Assembly (NCBI RefSeq): GCF_024213195.1
Contig: NZ_JANAVF010000008.1
Span: forward strand, 1-64,000
Direction of reading: 5' to 3'
Origin: Streptomyces sp. TBY4
GTDB taxonomy: Bacteria > Actinomycetota > Actinomycetes > Streptomycetales > Streptomycetaceae
DNA length: 64,000 nucleotides
Shown here piece by piece: positions 42,347-50,380 of this stretch. Numbering within the stretch: the stretch's first letter is position 1; each line of letters starts with the position of its first letter. Below the pieces are notes generated by a model. That model saw nothing but the letters and a program-made list of their open reading frames with translations, ran no database searches and was not told the DNA's origin. Both the position numbers and the translations under genes were made by a program.

Positions 42347-42770
42347 GCCGGAAGGACTCGACGACGGCGGGGACCGGCCCGCGTACCAGCCGGAAGCCGA
42401 CCCGGTCCGGCCGGTCGAACCGTACGGTCTCCACGGTTCGTGCCGTCAGCCACCCGGCCGCGACGGGCGTGAAATGCTCGGCGAGCACCATGTCACCGCC
42501 CTGCTCCAGCACCCGTACCTTCTCCCGCATCGCCCGCATCGCCCGCATCGCCCGCATCGCCCGCATCGCACGCCCGAGATAGGGCTGGGCGATCACGCCG
42601 AAAACCACGTCCCGCGGCGCTTCGATGTCGACGGCCTGCGGCCCCAGCGGCCGGGTTCGCCGACCCACACCCACATCAAGGGGCAGCGCCCCGGTCACCA
42701 GCCCCACGTACCCGGCTGCGAACCCGCCACCGACGCCCGCCGCGACAGCCACCCGCCCGATCCACCCCAC
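42174..42770 (-). CDS. SRPBCC (START-like) family protein with MRA repeats
   Basis: A 198-residue protein. An N-terminal helix (VGWIGRVAVAAGVGGGFAAG) may anchor it; the SRPBCC domain follows: DIEAPRDVVFGVI, ETVRFDRPDRVGFRLVRGP, GGTRLEYAGEMGTDL. Inside the domain, a 9-bp tandem repeat (five copies) encodes (Met-Arg-Ala)n, inserted before EKVRVLEQGGDMVL. The GTG at 42770 follows GAAGGGA. SRPBCC proteins bind hydrophobic ligands. The repeat should vary between strains. Confidence 0.7.
   Translation of the reverse strand: MGWIGRVAVAAGVGGGFAAGYVGLVTGALPLDVGVGRRTRPLGPQAVDIEAPRDVVFGVIAQPYLGRAMRAMRAMRAMRAMREKVRVLEQGGDMVLAEHFTPVAAGWLTARTVETVRFDRPDRVGFRLVRGPVPAVVESFRLSEYEGGTRLEYAGEMGTDLWALGHWWGGVVAERWEATVAASLAAVKREAERRAPDR
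42524..42568. repeat. In-frame 9-bp tandem repeat, five copies
   Basis: Five perfect copies of CCCGCATCG inside the SRPBCC gene, encoding repeated Met-Arg-Ala on the minus strand. Slipped pairing would add or remove whole three-residue units without breaking the frame. Confidence 0.9.
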
Positions 42771-42855
42771 GCCTGCGTCCCTTCTCGGTGCCCGTCCGCC
42801 TAGGTGGGGGCAGAACACCCACCGCGTCACGCACGCCACGCAAAGGGCCGACGAT

Positions 42856-43572
42856 GTGGCCGTACCGGATCTCGCCGACAGCCGCTCCAGCCGTGCCGCG
42901 ACCGACGCCCTGCTGGGGCTGCTGAAGGAAGGCCGCTGGCACCCCGCCGCCATCGCCCGCTTCCTGGGGTTGGCCGTGGACCGATCGGTACGGCAGGCGG
43001 CCCGCCGCCCCCAGGCCCTGGCACAGACGACCGCCCAGCATGCCCTTTTGTTCATTCCCGCCCGTGGTCGTCCGGGCCGGAGATGGGTGGCCGCCAGCTG
43101 GGCCCTCACCGCCCTCCACCTGGGCCTCCTGGAAGAACGGATCCGGCTGTCGCCCGCCGATGTGCTCACCCTGATCCGCGGCAACCTCCCCGCGACGGCC
43201 CTCGGGCCGGGCCGCTGGTCCGGGGCGCTCGTGATCGCATCGGACCTGGCCGACGGCCGCCTGGCCCGGCACCAGGACACCGTCTCCGCGTTCGGGGAGC
43301 ACGCCGATTCCCTCGCCGACGCCGCGTTCTGGACCTGGCTGGTCTTGCGGAACGAGCCGAGCCGCACGGTACGAGCGGCAGCGATCGCCGCATGGGCTGC
43401 GCCGGCTGTCACGGTCACCGGCATCGCCATCATTCGCGGCCGCATACCGGAGCTGCCCCGTCCCGCACTGATCCGCCCCGCGGCCGCGATGCAGGGCATC
43501 GTGGCATTGCGTCAACTCCTCCGCAGCCGCAGACCGCCGGACGGCATCCCGTACTCCGCTACTGCCCGCTGA
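42856..43572 (+). CDS. CDP-alcohol phosphatidyltransferase-like protein
   Basis: A 238-residue membrane protein. The CDP-OH motif is present: SDLADGRLARHQDTVSAFGE then HADSLADAAFW, matching D-x2-DG-x2-AR-x9-G-x3-D-x3-D. Membrane helices follow (AAWAAPAVTVTGIAIIRG). The frame opens at 42625 but GTG at 42856 is the first with a ribosome site (AAAGGG) and a sensible N-terminus. Such enzymes transfer a phosphoalcohol from CDP-lipid to inositol, glycerol or a similar acceptor. It overlaps the convergent TfoX-like gene by 14 nt. Confidence 0.78.
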   Translation: MAVPDLADSRSSRAATDALLGLLKEGRWHPAAIARFLGLAVDRSVRQAARRPQALAQTTAQHALLFIPARGRPGRRWVAASWALTALHLGLLEERIRLSPADVLTLIRGNLPATALGPGRWSGALVIASDLADGRLARHQDTVSAFGEHADSLADAAFWTWLVLRNEPSRTVRAAAIAAWAAPAVTVTGIAIIRGRIPELPRPALIRPAAAMQGIVALRQLLRSRRPPDGIPYSATAR

Positions 43573-43879
43573 CGAACACACGGGCCTCGTCGATGAGTTC
43601 GGCCCAGCGGTCCGCGTCGCGGTCGCCGATCACGACCCACTCGCGGAAGGTCCGGCCGGCCGGGGCGAACGGGCCGCCGGCACCCGACGCGATGAGCTGT
43701 TCGACGCGCTCGCGGGGTAGCTTCACGATCAGGTCGCCGGACCGGGGATCGCAGGAGGCGAAGAACGCACCCGAGACCCGCAGGCACGGAAATCCCATCA
43801 TCGTGCCGGTCGCCACACCGGGTTGGGCGAGCGCCGAGGCGCTGATCTCGGTGAAGAAACCGGTCGGCGCGCCGGGCAT
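43559..43879 (-). CDS. TfoX N-terminal-domain / MmcQ-YjbR-like small protein
   Basis: A 106-residue protein. Its order (TMMGFPCLRVSGAFFASC, DLIVKLPRERVEQLI, GRTFREWVVI) is that of the TfoX N-terminal/MmcQ-type alpha-beta fold seen in small bacterial proteins. It lacks the C-terminal domain of full TfoX. The ATG at 43879 follows the stop of the AOC-barrel gene at 1 nt, so they form an operon. The function is not known. Confidence 0.65.
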   Translation of the reverse strand: MPGAPTGFFTEISASALAQPGVATGTMMGFPCLRVSGAFFASCDPRSGDLIVKLPRERVEQLIASGAGGPFAPAGRTFREWVVIGDRDADRWAELIDEARVFVSGQ

Positions 43880-43880
43880 G

Positions 43881-44384
43881 TCAGCGGTCGAGATGGAAGG
43901 TGAGCAGCGAGGCTTCCTGGCCGTTGGACTTCGTGGGCGTGCTGTCCACGTAGCCGCCCGTCCCGCTGTACTCGCCAGTACCGCCGACGACGGTGAACGT
44001 GGCCTTCTTCATGACGTTCGAGAACTCCTCGCCCCCGGCGAACACGAGATTGCCCTCGTCGGTCAGCCGCACGGTGCAGTCCAACAGGAAACTGCCGTCC
44101 TTGAGTACGTGCACGCGCGTCAGCGAGTCACCGATCGCCTTGCCCGAGTCCGGATCCACCGCGGGATCCTCGAAGAGCAGGACGTCACCCGGCTGCGGAT
44201 TGGCCATGTTCCCGAAGACGGGAGGCTTGTTCTGTAGAACGACCTTCACGGTCTGATCCTTGCTGCTTTCGCTGCCGCTTGCCGCCGCCGGACCGGCCGT
44301 CACGGTTCCGGCCAGCAGGAGCGCGAAGACGGCGCAAACCGCTAGTGCGAGCCGACGAAGTCGGCCGGGTTCAAAGGTTCGCAT
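43881..44384 (-). CDS. Secreted allene-oxide-cyclase-barrel-like protein
   Basis: A 167-residue protein with a signal peptide (RRLALAVCAVFALLLAGTVT) and a beta barrel with the allene oxide cyclase/dirigent-like signature ATFTVVGGTGEYSGTGGYVD. The start at 44384 follows GGAAGGA. In plants such barrels guide cyclisation, but bacterial members are secreted and have no assigned reaction. It precedes the TfoX-like gene by 1 nt. Confidence 0.75.
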   Translation of the reverse strand: MRTFEPGRLRRLALAVCAVFALLLAGTVTAGPAAASGSESSKDQTVKVVLQNKPPVFGNMANPQPGDVLLFEDPAVDPDSGKAIGDSLTRVHVLKDGSFLLDCTVRLTDEGNLVFAGGEEFSNVMKKATFTVVGGTGEYSGTGGYVDSTPTKSNGQEASLLTFHLDR

Positions 44385-44822
44385 GGGGATGTCCTTCCTC
44401 TCCGCCCACACAGAAACGGCGGAGCGTGCGGGACTTCCCGGCGCGCTCAAGCCCTGAGGGCGAGGCGACACAATCCCATGATGGCGCGAGACCGGCTGCC
44501 CCGCCATCAGGCCGGACGCGCCCCATGGGTGCCCTGCTCGCCGGTACGGAGAGGCGGCGGCCAACGAAGGGCCGGTCACCTCGGGGCAGAGGCGGGTTCG
44601 GGCGCTACGCAGCGGCATGTCGGCTCGGTGCGGTAGCGGGGCGGGGTGGTTCTTTCGTTCGATCCCGACGAGCTTCCCGTCGACCGTTCGCCGAGGACGA
44701 AGGGCAGCCCAGCGAGACCCGCCGATGCCGCCCGGCACGGCGGCTGCGCTTCCTGCCGCGGCCCACGCAGGCCATGGAGACCAAATGGGCAGGGTGGGGG
44801 GCAGGCCTAGCGCCTGGTGGGC
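44385..44822. other. Intergenic region without a gene
   Basis: No frame here has a plausible start and family. It separates the AOC-barrel gene from the AbiEii gene and may contain promoter elements and decayed sequence. Confidence 0.5.
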
Positions 44823-45578
44823 CTACCCGGGTGGGGGCGGCGGCGCAGGGAGTGGACTTTCGGCCGGCTTCCCAGGTAGGGGCGTGGACGACTCAGCCTG
44901 CGGCGAGCGAGTAGCCGCGCCCTCGGCGCTCACTCGATCGGTGAGCTCGCGGTGCCAGGCGGCGAACTCCTCGCGGATGGCGGCCGCGGCCTTGGCATCG
45001 AGGCCGTATGCGGCGAACTGTCTGTCGGTGTGGTGCTGGACGCGGGCGAGGGCAGACGCGTACTCGTCGAGACTGGGTTCGGCCTCGTTCTGTGCCGTGA
45101 GTTCCATCAGTCGAGCGCGGGTGTAGCCGGCCTTCAGCAGGGCGTTGACGTCGATGGCATCCCGGACTTCGGCACGGCCGAAAAGAGCCCCGGTCTTGGC
45201 GGCGGCGAGGTCGTCGAGGTGGAGAACCGGGCCGAGGTCCGATTCGACCGGCGGGTGATGCAGCAGGTCGCCGACCAGCTCCACCTTTGACTGGGCGCCC
45301 GAGGCGGGATCCGTGACGTGCAGGCGCGCGTACACCTGCGCCTGCTGGGTGACCTGCACCAGGTACCCGGCAGTGCGGTACGCGTCGACGAGGCGTGCGA
45401 TCGCCTGTGGCAGCTCCCCCTCGGCGCGCCCGATCGGGGTGAACAGGTCGACGTCGTCACTGACGCGGCTGACGAGACGATGGGCCTGGACGGCGTATCC
45501 GCCCGCGAGCCGGTAGCCGAAGTCCTCAGCGAGCGCTTCCAGACCGATGCGGATGAGCCGATGGTGCAGATCTTCCAC
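44823..45578 (-). CDS. AbiEii/AbiGii-type nucleotidyltransferase
   Basis: A 251-residue protein of the MNT superfamily. The nucleotidyltransferase core shows GGYAVQAHRLVSRVSDDVDLF (GG, then DxD), LVGDLLHHPPVESDLGPV, and VLHLDDLAAAKTGALFGRAEVRD. AbiEii toxins add nucleotides to tRNA ends or similar targets and stop phage or cell growth. The start is a GTG at 45578 overlapping the upstream stop by 1 nt (TAGTG), so it is co-translated with its partner. A Pro/Ser-rich tail (PLPGKPAESPLPAPPPP) is unusual. Confidence 0.82.
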   Translation of the reverse strand: MEDLHHRLIRIGLEALAEDFGYRLAGGYAVQAHRLVSRVSDDVDLFTPIGRAEGELPQAIARLVDAYRTAGYLVQVTQQAQVYARLHVTDPASGAQSKVELVGDLLHHPPVESDLGPVLHLDDLAAAKTGALFGRAEVRDAIDVNALLKAGYTRARLMELTAQNEAEPSLDEYASALARVQHHTDRQFAAYGLDAKAAAAIREEFAAWHRELTDRVSAEGAATRSPQAESSTPLPGKPAESPLPAPPPPPG

Positions 45579-45904
45579 TACGCGGCCGCCGCCGGCGCAC
45601 TGGCGAGCTGGGGGAAGCGAGCCTCCCAGGCGACCCTCGCCGGGCCGGGCAGGAACAGGGCCCGCCAGTGGCTCCGCAGCACGTCGGCGTTGAGGTGAGC
45701 GTGCAGGTCCTCGGCCGTCTGCGCCTCGCGGATCACGCGCTCGTACATCAGTACGACGTCGGCGTCGTCGGCCAGGTCGTACTCGTAGTGCGGGCCCCAG
45801 TCCAGGTGCCGGGGCAGGACCACAAGGCCGTCCGCCGGCCCGCTCAGCTCCCCGAGCGAGCCCGGCAGGGTGTACGGCCGAAGCTGTGCGTACCTGCTGC
45901 TCAT
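45578..45904 (-). CDS. Partner of the AbiEii-type protein (putative antitoxin)
   Basis: A 108-residue protein, starting MSSRYAQLRPYTLPGSL; ATG at 45904, with another in frame at 45916. It reads LVVLPRHLDWGPHYEYDL, DADVVLMYERVIREAQTAED and NADVLRSHWRALFLPGPARV. It contains no obvious HTH of the classical AbiEi type. It is immediately upstream of the nucleotidyltransferase with a 1-nt overlap, the normal place for an antitoxin. Its role is inferred from that. Confidence 0.65.
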   Translation of the reverse strand: MSSRYAQLRPYTLPGSLGELSGPADGLVVLPRHLDWGPHYEYDLADDADVVLMYERVIREAQTAEDLHAHLNADVLRSHWRALFLPGPARVAWEARFPQLASAPAAAA

Positions 45905-46201
45905 GCTCACCAGCATGCCCGAAACCGGGGTCCCGCGGTACGCATACCTGCGATGGCGGGCTCCAGGGAGCCCGCCGAGGCAGGGCGCGTGGGTCGCTCG
46001 CCTCGCCGTTCCAGGCATCGGACCGGGCTGGGTCCGGGCGTAGGAGCGTTAGTCAGGCCGGCACGGTTCTCCGGACGCCCTCGTGGAGCCCACGCGCCCC
46101 CCTCGTGCCTGACCCGCTCTCTGGGCGGCTCGGGGCCCCGCTTGCCGCGACAAGGGGCGGGCAAAGAGCGTCAGCTTGCCGTACATAGCGCCCACTCTGC
46201 A

Positions 46202-46394
46202 CGTAACGCACACCGGCAGACTGTCCAGTTTGCGCCATGCAGGCCGCTGACCTGCGGTTTTCTTTAACATGTTTTCGCTAGATCTTATTTCGATGACGCA
46301 CCACGTGGAGTGCGTGGCGATTCTTGAACCGGTGCGGGAAGGCTCCTGACCTGTAGCTTTGTCGAAGCGCATTATGTGCGCTGTGGGCGTTACG
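46202..46394. repeat. Inverted repeat pair around an AT-rich patch
   Basis: CGTAACGCACAC at 46202-46213 faces GTGGGCGTTACG at 46383-46394 (11 of 12 pairs), enclosing about 170 bp of unusually AT-rich DNA. Confidence 0.5.
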
Positions 46395-46404
46395 GGCGAT
46401 ATCT

Positions 46405-46441
46405 TGACGCTGATCTGACGCTCGTGACGCTCGTCTGACGC
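46405..46441. repeat. Four spaced TGACGC repeats
   Basis: TGACGC starts at 46405, 46416, 46425 and 46436, with spacings of 11, 9 and 11 nt, i.e. about one helical turn. The layout suggests a protein binding to one face of the DNA. Confidence 0.5.
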
Positions 46442-46500
46442 TCGCCCCGGCAGTTTGTTGACGGAGTGTCAGCCGTGTGGGGCCGCCATCTGGACCTGGC

Positions 46501-46524
46501 CGGGCGCCCCGATCGGGGCGCCCG
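46501..46524. repeat. 24-bp perfect palindrome
   Basis: CGGGCGCCCCGA joined directly to its complement TCGGGGCGCCCG, with no loop. It could be a cruciform, a dimeric protein site or a recombination core. Confidence 0.7.
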
Positions 46525-46991
46525 TGCCGCCCTCCCCAAGGCGGCTTCCTGCATGCGGTGGAGGTACCGAACGTCGGCATTGGCGGCGGGAGGTCGGAGC
46601 CGTACGGTACTTACGCTCTGTAGTGAACTGCGGCGTGGTCGCTGATGATTGTCCTCGCTTCCACCGGCGGTAGGACTGCCCGCGCCTTCCGGCACCGCCA
46701 TCCACACAGTGAGCGGTACTGGTGGCAGTGATCAACAGATCGTCTCGGACCAGTCGGACCTCGGCGCCAGTGACGGCCGCGATGCCCGCGCGTGACCGCC
46801 CTGACCGGCCGGCTCAACGCCCCGCCCGCGACCGGGAGGTCTTCGCCAGGCGTCTCTGCTCGCGTGAATGATGTCGGATGCCGAAAGTGGACCCAGCGTC
46901 CATTCCGTCCATTGTTGGCGGGCGTGCCTCGTCCAGGGCGGCCCCCGCACCAGGCAACGTTTGCCCGGGAGCGGTCTGCGGCGATGACTCC

Positions 46992-47133
46992 ATGGACGGG
47001 GAAGTCATCCCCATTCTCCGTATGGAGGACGCTGCGGCGGCGGTCGCGTGGCACGAGCGACTGGGCTTCGCCAAGCAGTGGGAACACCGCTTCGAGCCTG
47101 GGCTTCCCGCGTTCGTCGAGAGTTTCTTACCGG
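46992..47133 (+). pseudogene. 5' part of a glyoxalase/bleomycin-resistance-like gene
   Basis: From ATG 46992 the frame reads EVIPILRMEDAAAAVAWHER, GFAKQWEHRFEPGLPAFV, the first strand and helix of a VOC protein. Similarity ends near 47133, and the following residues (FLPEAPRTRQEACSS) are antisense to the EF-hand remnant. About two thirds of the gene is missing. Confidence 0.65.
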
Positions 47134-47159
47134 AAGCACCGCGGACGCGGCAGGAAGCC

Positions 47160-47293
47160 TGCTCATCGTCCGCATCTGACTTCCAGAACCAGCCGCGGGC
47201 GTAGAAGTCGCCCGCCGTGACGAATCCGTCGCCGCCGGTGTCGAGCAGCTGAAACCGCTTGGCCGGCTTGCGGTCCGCCAGGTCTCCTGGCAT
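47160..47293 (-). pseudogene. 5' part of an EF-hand protein gene
   Basis: From ATG 47293 the complement reads MPGDLADRKPAKRFQLLD then TGGDGFVTAGDFYARGW: an EF-hand calcium loop at the N-terminus of a calerythrin-type protein. The frame then enters antisense of the glyoxalase remnant. One deletion appears to have removed the 3' parts of both facing genes. The right-hand boundary of this remnant is approximate. Confidence 0.6.
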
Positions 47294-47358
47294 GTTGCTT
47301 CTTTCGCGGATTGATCACTCCGTGTTTGGGGGATCTTGCTCAGTGTAAGGGAAGGGTG

Positions 47359-47979
47359 GTGCCGCCTGTGGGTGAGAACGTGTGGCTTGAGACCGTCCAG
47401 CCGGACGACATCGACAGCTTCGGCCATGTCGGCACGAACAGGATCCAGTCATGGGTGCTCAACGGGCTCGTCGACACATTCTGGGACCGGGCGGCCGGTG
47501 GACCGCCCCCGCTCTGGTTCGCGGCCAGCACCCAGCTCACCATGAAGATGCCCGTCGGCTTCATCGCCGAAGCCGTGCAGATCCGGTCCACGGTGAGCGA
47601 CATGCGGCGGCGTTCCGCGGAGGTCACCGCCGAGGTGCGCACCAGTGAGGGGCTGCATGCCACGTCCCGGACCGTGATGGTGGCCGTCGGTGCGGACGGC
47701 CTGGCCCGTCCCGTCCGCGAGGCGGAGTGGGAGCGTCTACGGTGCTTCGTCGGCGGTGGCCCCGCCGAGGAGGGAGCTCAGGCGCCGGACCCGGTGCGGC
47801 TCGACCGTCGGCAGGCGAAGGAACTCGCGGAGCTGCTCCGCGACATCGGTGAGCTCCTGGACGGGCGTACGGGCCTCGGGGTCCTGGCCGCGAGGAATTC
47901 CCTGGAATCTTCCCGGGAGGGAGGCGCCGCCGCCGTTCGGACTCACGCTGACGCTCTCGACCGCGCCCTTCGCACCTGA
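47359..47979 (+). CDS. Hotdog-fold thioesterase-like protein
   Basis: A 206-residue protein. Residues about 8-110 form a single hotdog domain: WLETVQPDDIDSFGHVGTNRI (with the catalytic Asp of 4-hydroxybenzoyl-CoA thioesterase types in DIDSFGHV), STQLTMKMPVGFIAEAVQI. The C-terminal third (RRQAKELAELLRDIGELLDG) is helical and unusual. Several GTG codons are possible; GTG at 47359 follows AAGGGAAGG. It is convergent with the phosphopantetheinyl transferase gene and may release or edit acyl groups in the lipid cassette. Confidence 0.72.
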   Translation: MPPVGENVWLETVQPDDIDSFGHVGTNRIQSWVLNGLVDTFWDRAAGGPPPLWFAASTQLTMKMPVGFIAEAVQIRSTVSDMRRRSAEVTAEVRTSEGLHATSRTVMVAVGADGLARPVREAEWERLRCFVGGGPAEEGAQAPDPVRLDRRQAKELAELLRDIGELLDGRTGLGVLAARNSLESSREGGAAAVRTHADALDRALRT

Positions 47980-48000
47980 CCGCGACCGAGCGGGTGGCCG

Positions 48001-48705
48001 TCACGAACGCGTCGGCGGCGCCCCCGCGATGGCGTCCCCGTCCTGTTCCGTGAACTCCACTCGATCGGGCGACAGTACGCAGACGGCACCGAGGTACCCC
48101 TCGCCGGGCTCCGTGTCCCGCAGCGCCACCTTGGCGACGAGGTCGGTCCGGGCTGGGAAGCGGGTCAACACGGGCGGGTCGCCGGTGATTTCGATGCCGG
48201 ACATCGGCCGGCGCAGACCGTCCCCAGTCGCCTTGAGGAGGGCTTCCTTGCGGACCCAGCACCGGTAGAAGTCCTCCGCCCCGCCCGGGGTTTCGGCCGG
48301 GGAGAACACGTACCGGTCCATGCGCGGCAGATGCCCGGCCGGATCGACGAGTTCCACGTCGAGCCCGACGGGGCCCGCCGCCGTGAGGGCGACGCCCACC
48401 CGTCCCCCCGCGTGCGTGACGGACACGTGGAGGTCACTGTCATGGACCTCCGGTCTGCCGTGCGGCCGGTCGCAGTCGGGGCAGGTCCGGTCGATCCGTA
48501 CCTCCTCGACCGCAAGGCCGGTGTAGTGGCTTACACACAGACGCAGCAGCGCGGCGGCCGTGGCATGGCGGCGTCGTGCTCCGGGGGTCGGCAGCCGGGC
48601 ACCGCGTTCCCGCTCCTCCGGCGAAAGGTACCGCCGGCTCGACGGGGTCAGGGCGTCGGCCCACCAGATGTGGCAGGCGCGTCTCAGACCGTGATCGTTC
48701 CGCAC
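48001..48705 (-). CDS. Sfp-type 4'-phosphopantetheinyl transferase
   Basis: A 234-residue enzyme. The signature motifs are HVSVTHAGGRVGVAL, GPVGLDVELVDP (metal-binding Asp/Glu) and DFYRCWVRKEALLKATGDGL. It transfers the CoA arm to carrier proteins and would activate the adjacent acyl carrier protein and the NRPS T domains. GTG at 48705 gives the usual N-terminal part (CHIWWADAL) and overlaps the desaturase gene by 22 nt. No better start is visible. Confidence 0.9.
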   Translation of the reverse strand: MRNDHGLRRACHIWWADALTPSSRRYLSPEERERGARLPTPGARRRHATAAALLRLCVSHYTGLAVEEVRIDRTCPDCDRPHGRPEVHDSDLHVSVTHAGGRVGVALTAAGPVGLDVELVDPAGHLPRMDRYVFSPAETPGGAEDFYRCWVRKEALLKATGDGLRRPMSGIEITGDPPVLTRFPARTDLVAKVALRDTEPGEGYLGAVCVLSPDRVEFTEQDGDAIAGAPPTRS

Positions 48706-49523
48706 GCCCGCACGAACCGGACGAGCTCGTCCACCTTGTCGGAGCGGGTATCCACGGCGCGCTCGACCACCCTCACGAGGTGGTCGTACGCCTCCGTGTG
48801 GTCGTACGACGCCGTGTCGGCGATCTTCAGGGCCCACCGCCAGTAGCCGCGCATGGTGTCCGCGAGGGGCATCCGGAAGTCGGCGATCACCTCTCGGATC
48901 GGCTCGACGACCTGGTCTCCGTACACCTGGAGGTAGCGGGTGAGGACCGAGGCGAAGAAGGAGAAGTGCCGGGCCTCGTCGCGGCCGAGGCGGCCGAGCA
49001 CGTCGCGGAGCACGGGCTCGGGGACGACGTCGCGAAGGTGCTGGTAGTAGATCTGGGTCGCCTTCTCCTGAACCAGCGGGTACGCGAACATCTGCACCGC
49101 GCTTGTGTAGGGCAGGCCGAACTCCTTGCGGCCCTCCACGGCCAGCTCCCCACGGAGCTGCTCGGCCTCGGCGAGCCCGGTCGCGGTCTGATATGTGGTC
49201 AGGGCGCGGGCGTGGGTGTCCTCTTCCTGGCCCCAGCGGATCAGGAAGCGGTAGAGCTCCCTGTTGTGGAGGTAGGCGGGGACGTCCACCGTGCCGTCGG
49301 GTGGGAAGTGCCGTTGGTAGAGCGCGAAGTACCCCGGGAGATGGTCCTCGATGATCGTGACGAACTGCACGGCCGACCGCTGGCCCTCGGTGAGACGGTC
49401 CGCGTCCGCCGTCGCCCAGTCGAGGTCCTCCACCTCCCAGCGGCGTGAGACGGGCGTGGCCCGCATGAATGCCCGTACGGCGAGGTCCATGTCGCAGGGC
49501 GCGAGCAGTGGCCCGGTGATCAC
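48684..49523 (-). CDS. Acyl-ACP desaturase (soluble di-iron)
   Basis: A 279-residue helical protein of the FA_desaturase_2 family. Both metal-binding ExxH motifs are seen: QEEDTHARALTTYQ (about residue 100) and GRDEARHFSFFAS (about residue 188), with EDHLPGYFALY and QEKATQIYYQHL supplying the other carboxylates. It introduces a double bond into an acyl chain on ACP using O2 and ferredoxin. It is shorter than plant enzymes (about 360 residues) and close to the mycobacterial DesA size. The GTG at 49523 follows GGAGGA. It overlaps the methyltransferase by 4 nt. Confidence 0.87.
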   Translation of the reverse strand: MITGPLLAPCDMDLAVRAFMRATPVSRRWEVEDLDWATADADRLTEGQRSAVQFVTIIEDHLPGYFALYQRHFPPDGTVDVPAYLHNRELYRFLIRWGQEEDTHARALTTYQTATGLAEAEQLRGELAVEGRKEFGLPYTSAVQMFAYPLVQEKATQIYYQHLRDVVPEPVLRDVLGRLGRDEARHFSFFASVLTRYLQVYGDQVVEPIREVIADFRMPLADTMRGYWRWALKIADTASYDHTEAYDHLVRVVERAVDTRSDKVDELVRFVRACGTITV

Positions 49524-50380
49524 CGTGTCCTCCGGGCGACGAGGGCGTAGTGCTTGGTGGTGTAGCCCCAGCCGGCGTTGGCGACCTGCAGGTAGCGGGC
49601 GAGGCGCGCGGACGTCCCGCCCGGCTGGACGGCGTCAATACGGTCGGCGTTCCTCCGGACGTTCTCCAGCCAGTGCTCGATGGTCCGCCGGTAGTCGTCG
49701 GTCAAGTCGGTGACACCGATGACCGAGAGGCCCGCGTCCTCGGCGGCGGCCACGAGCTGGGAAAGGGGCCGCATGTCGCCGAAGCCGAAGATGTCGTTGC
49801 GTACGAAGGAGGCGCCGTCACTCTCCTGGAAGCGCCGGTAGGCGGCGGTGTTGCGGAAGCAGGTCTCGGAGACGTACACCGTGCCTCCCGGGCGCAGTAG
49901 CGTCCGGGCCTTGGCGTAAACGGCGGTCAGGTCGGGCATGTGGACGATCGAGCCGAGCATGGTGAGGGCGTCGAAACGCTCCGAGCCGAAGTCGGTCCTC
50001 TCGAACAACCCGTCCCGGAGCGTGATGTCCACGCCCCACCGGGCGGCGTGCTCCTCGACGTACGCGCGCTGCCGGCCGGCCGGGCTGATCCCGACCACCT
50101 GGCACCCGTACTCCTTGGCCATGAAGAGGGCGAGGGATCCCCAGCCGCAGCCCACGTCGAGCAGCTTCTCGCCTCCCTTCAGGCCGAGTTGCCCGGCCAC
50201 GAAGTGGAGTTTCCTGGTCTGGGCCGCTTCCAGGGTGTCCTCGGGTGCGTACCTTCCCGAGCTGTACTTCAGGCGAGGGTCCAGGAACAGGGCGAAGACG
50301 TCCGGGTGGAGGTCGTAGTGCCGGTTGGTCGCCGCGGTGGTCCCGGCGCCGGTCATGGGAGTGGTCGTGGCGTCGGTCAT
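49520..50380 (-). CDS. CFA-synthase-like SAM methyltransferase
   Basis: A 286-residue methyltransferase. The N-terminus NRHYDLHPDVFALFLDPRLKY is the lipid-binding region of cyclopropane fatty acid synthase-like proteins; motif I is LLDVGCGWGSLALFMAK and post-I is VVGISPAGRQRAYVEEHA. Family members act on the double bond of unsaturated acyl chains to make cyclopropane or methyl branches. Next to an acyl-ACP desaturase and an ACP, it probably modifies the acyl chain on ACP. It overlaps both neighbours by 4 nt (ATGA/GTGA). Confidence 0.85.
   Translation of the reverse strand: MTDATTTPMTGAGTTAATNRHYDLHPDVFALFLDPRLKYSSGRYAPEDTLEAAQTRKLHFVAGQLGLKGGEKLLDVGCGWGSLALFMAKEYGCQVVGISPAGRQRAYVEEHAARWGVDITLRDGLFERTDFGSERFDALTMLGSIVHMPDLTAVYAKARTLLRPGGTVYVSETCFRNTAAYRRFQESDGASFVRNDIFGFGDMRPLSQLVAAAEDAGLSVIGVTDLTDDYRRTIEHWLENVRRNADRIDAVQPGGTSARLARYLQVANAGWGYTTKHYALVARRTR

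Larger units (their letters stand above)
45905..46991. other. Long gene-poor stretch with AT-rich patch and repeats
   Basis: No convincing gene in over 1 kb. From about 46240 to 46400 base use is markedly more AT-rich than the rest of the window. The region contains an inverted repeat (46202-46213 and 46383-46394), spaced TGACGC repeats and a 24-bp palindrome at 46501. It may be remains of a mobile element or a control region. Confidence 0.55.

Noticed and set aside
42524..42568. Possible CRISPR-like array
   Set aside because: The units are 9 bp and adjoin with no spacers; it is a coding minisatellite.
45668..46267. 199-codon plus-strand frame
   Set aside because: Starts antisense to the AbiEii partner and continues into the gene-poor region; no ribosome site or domain.
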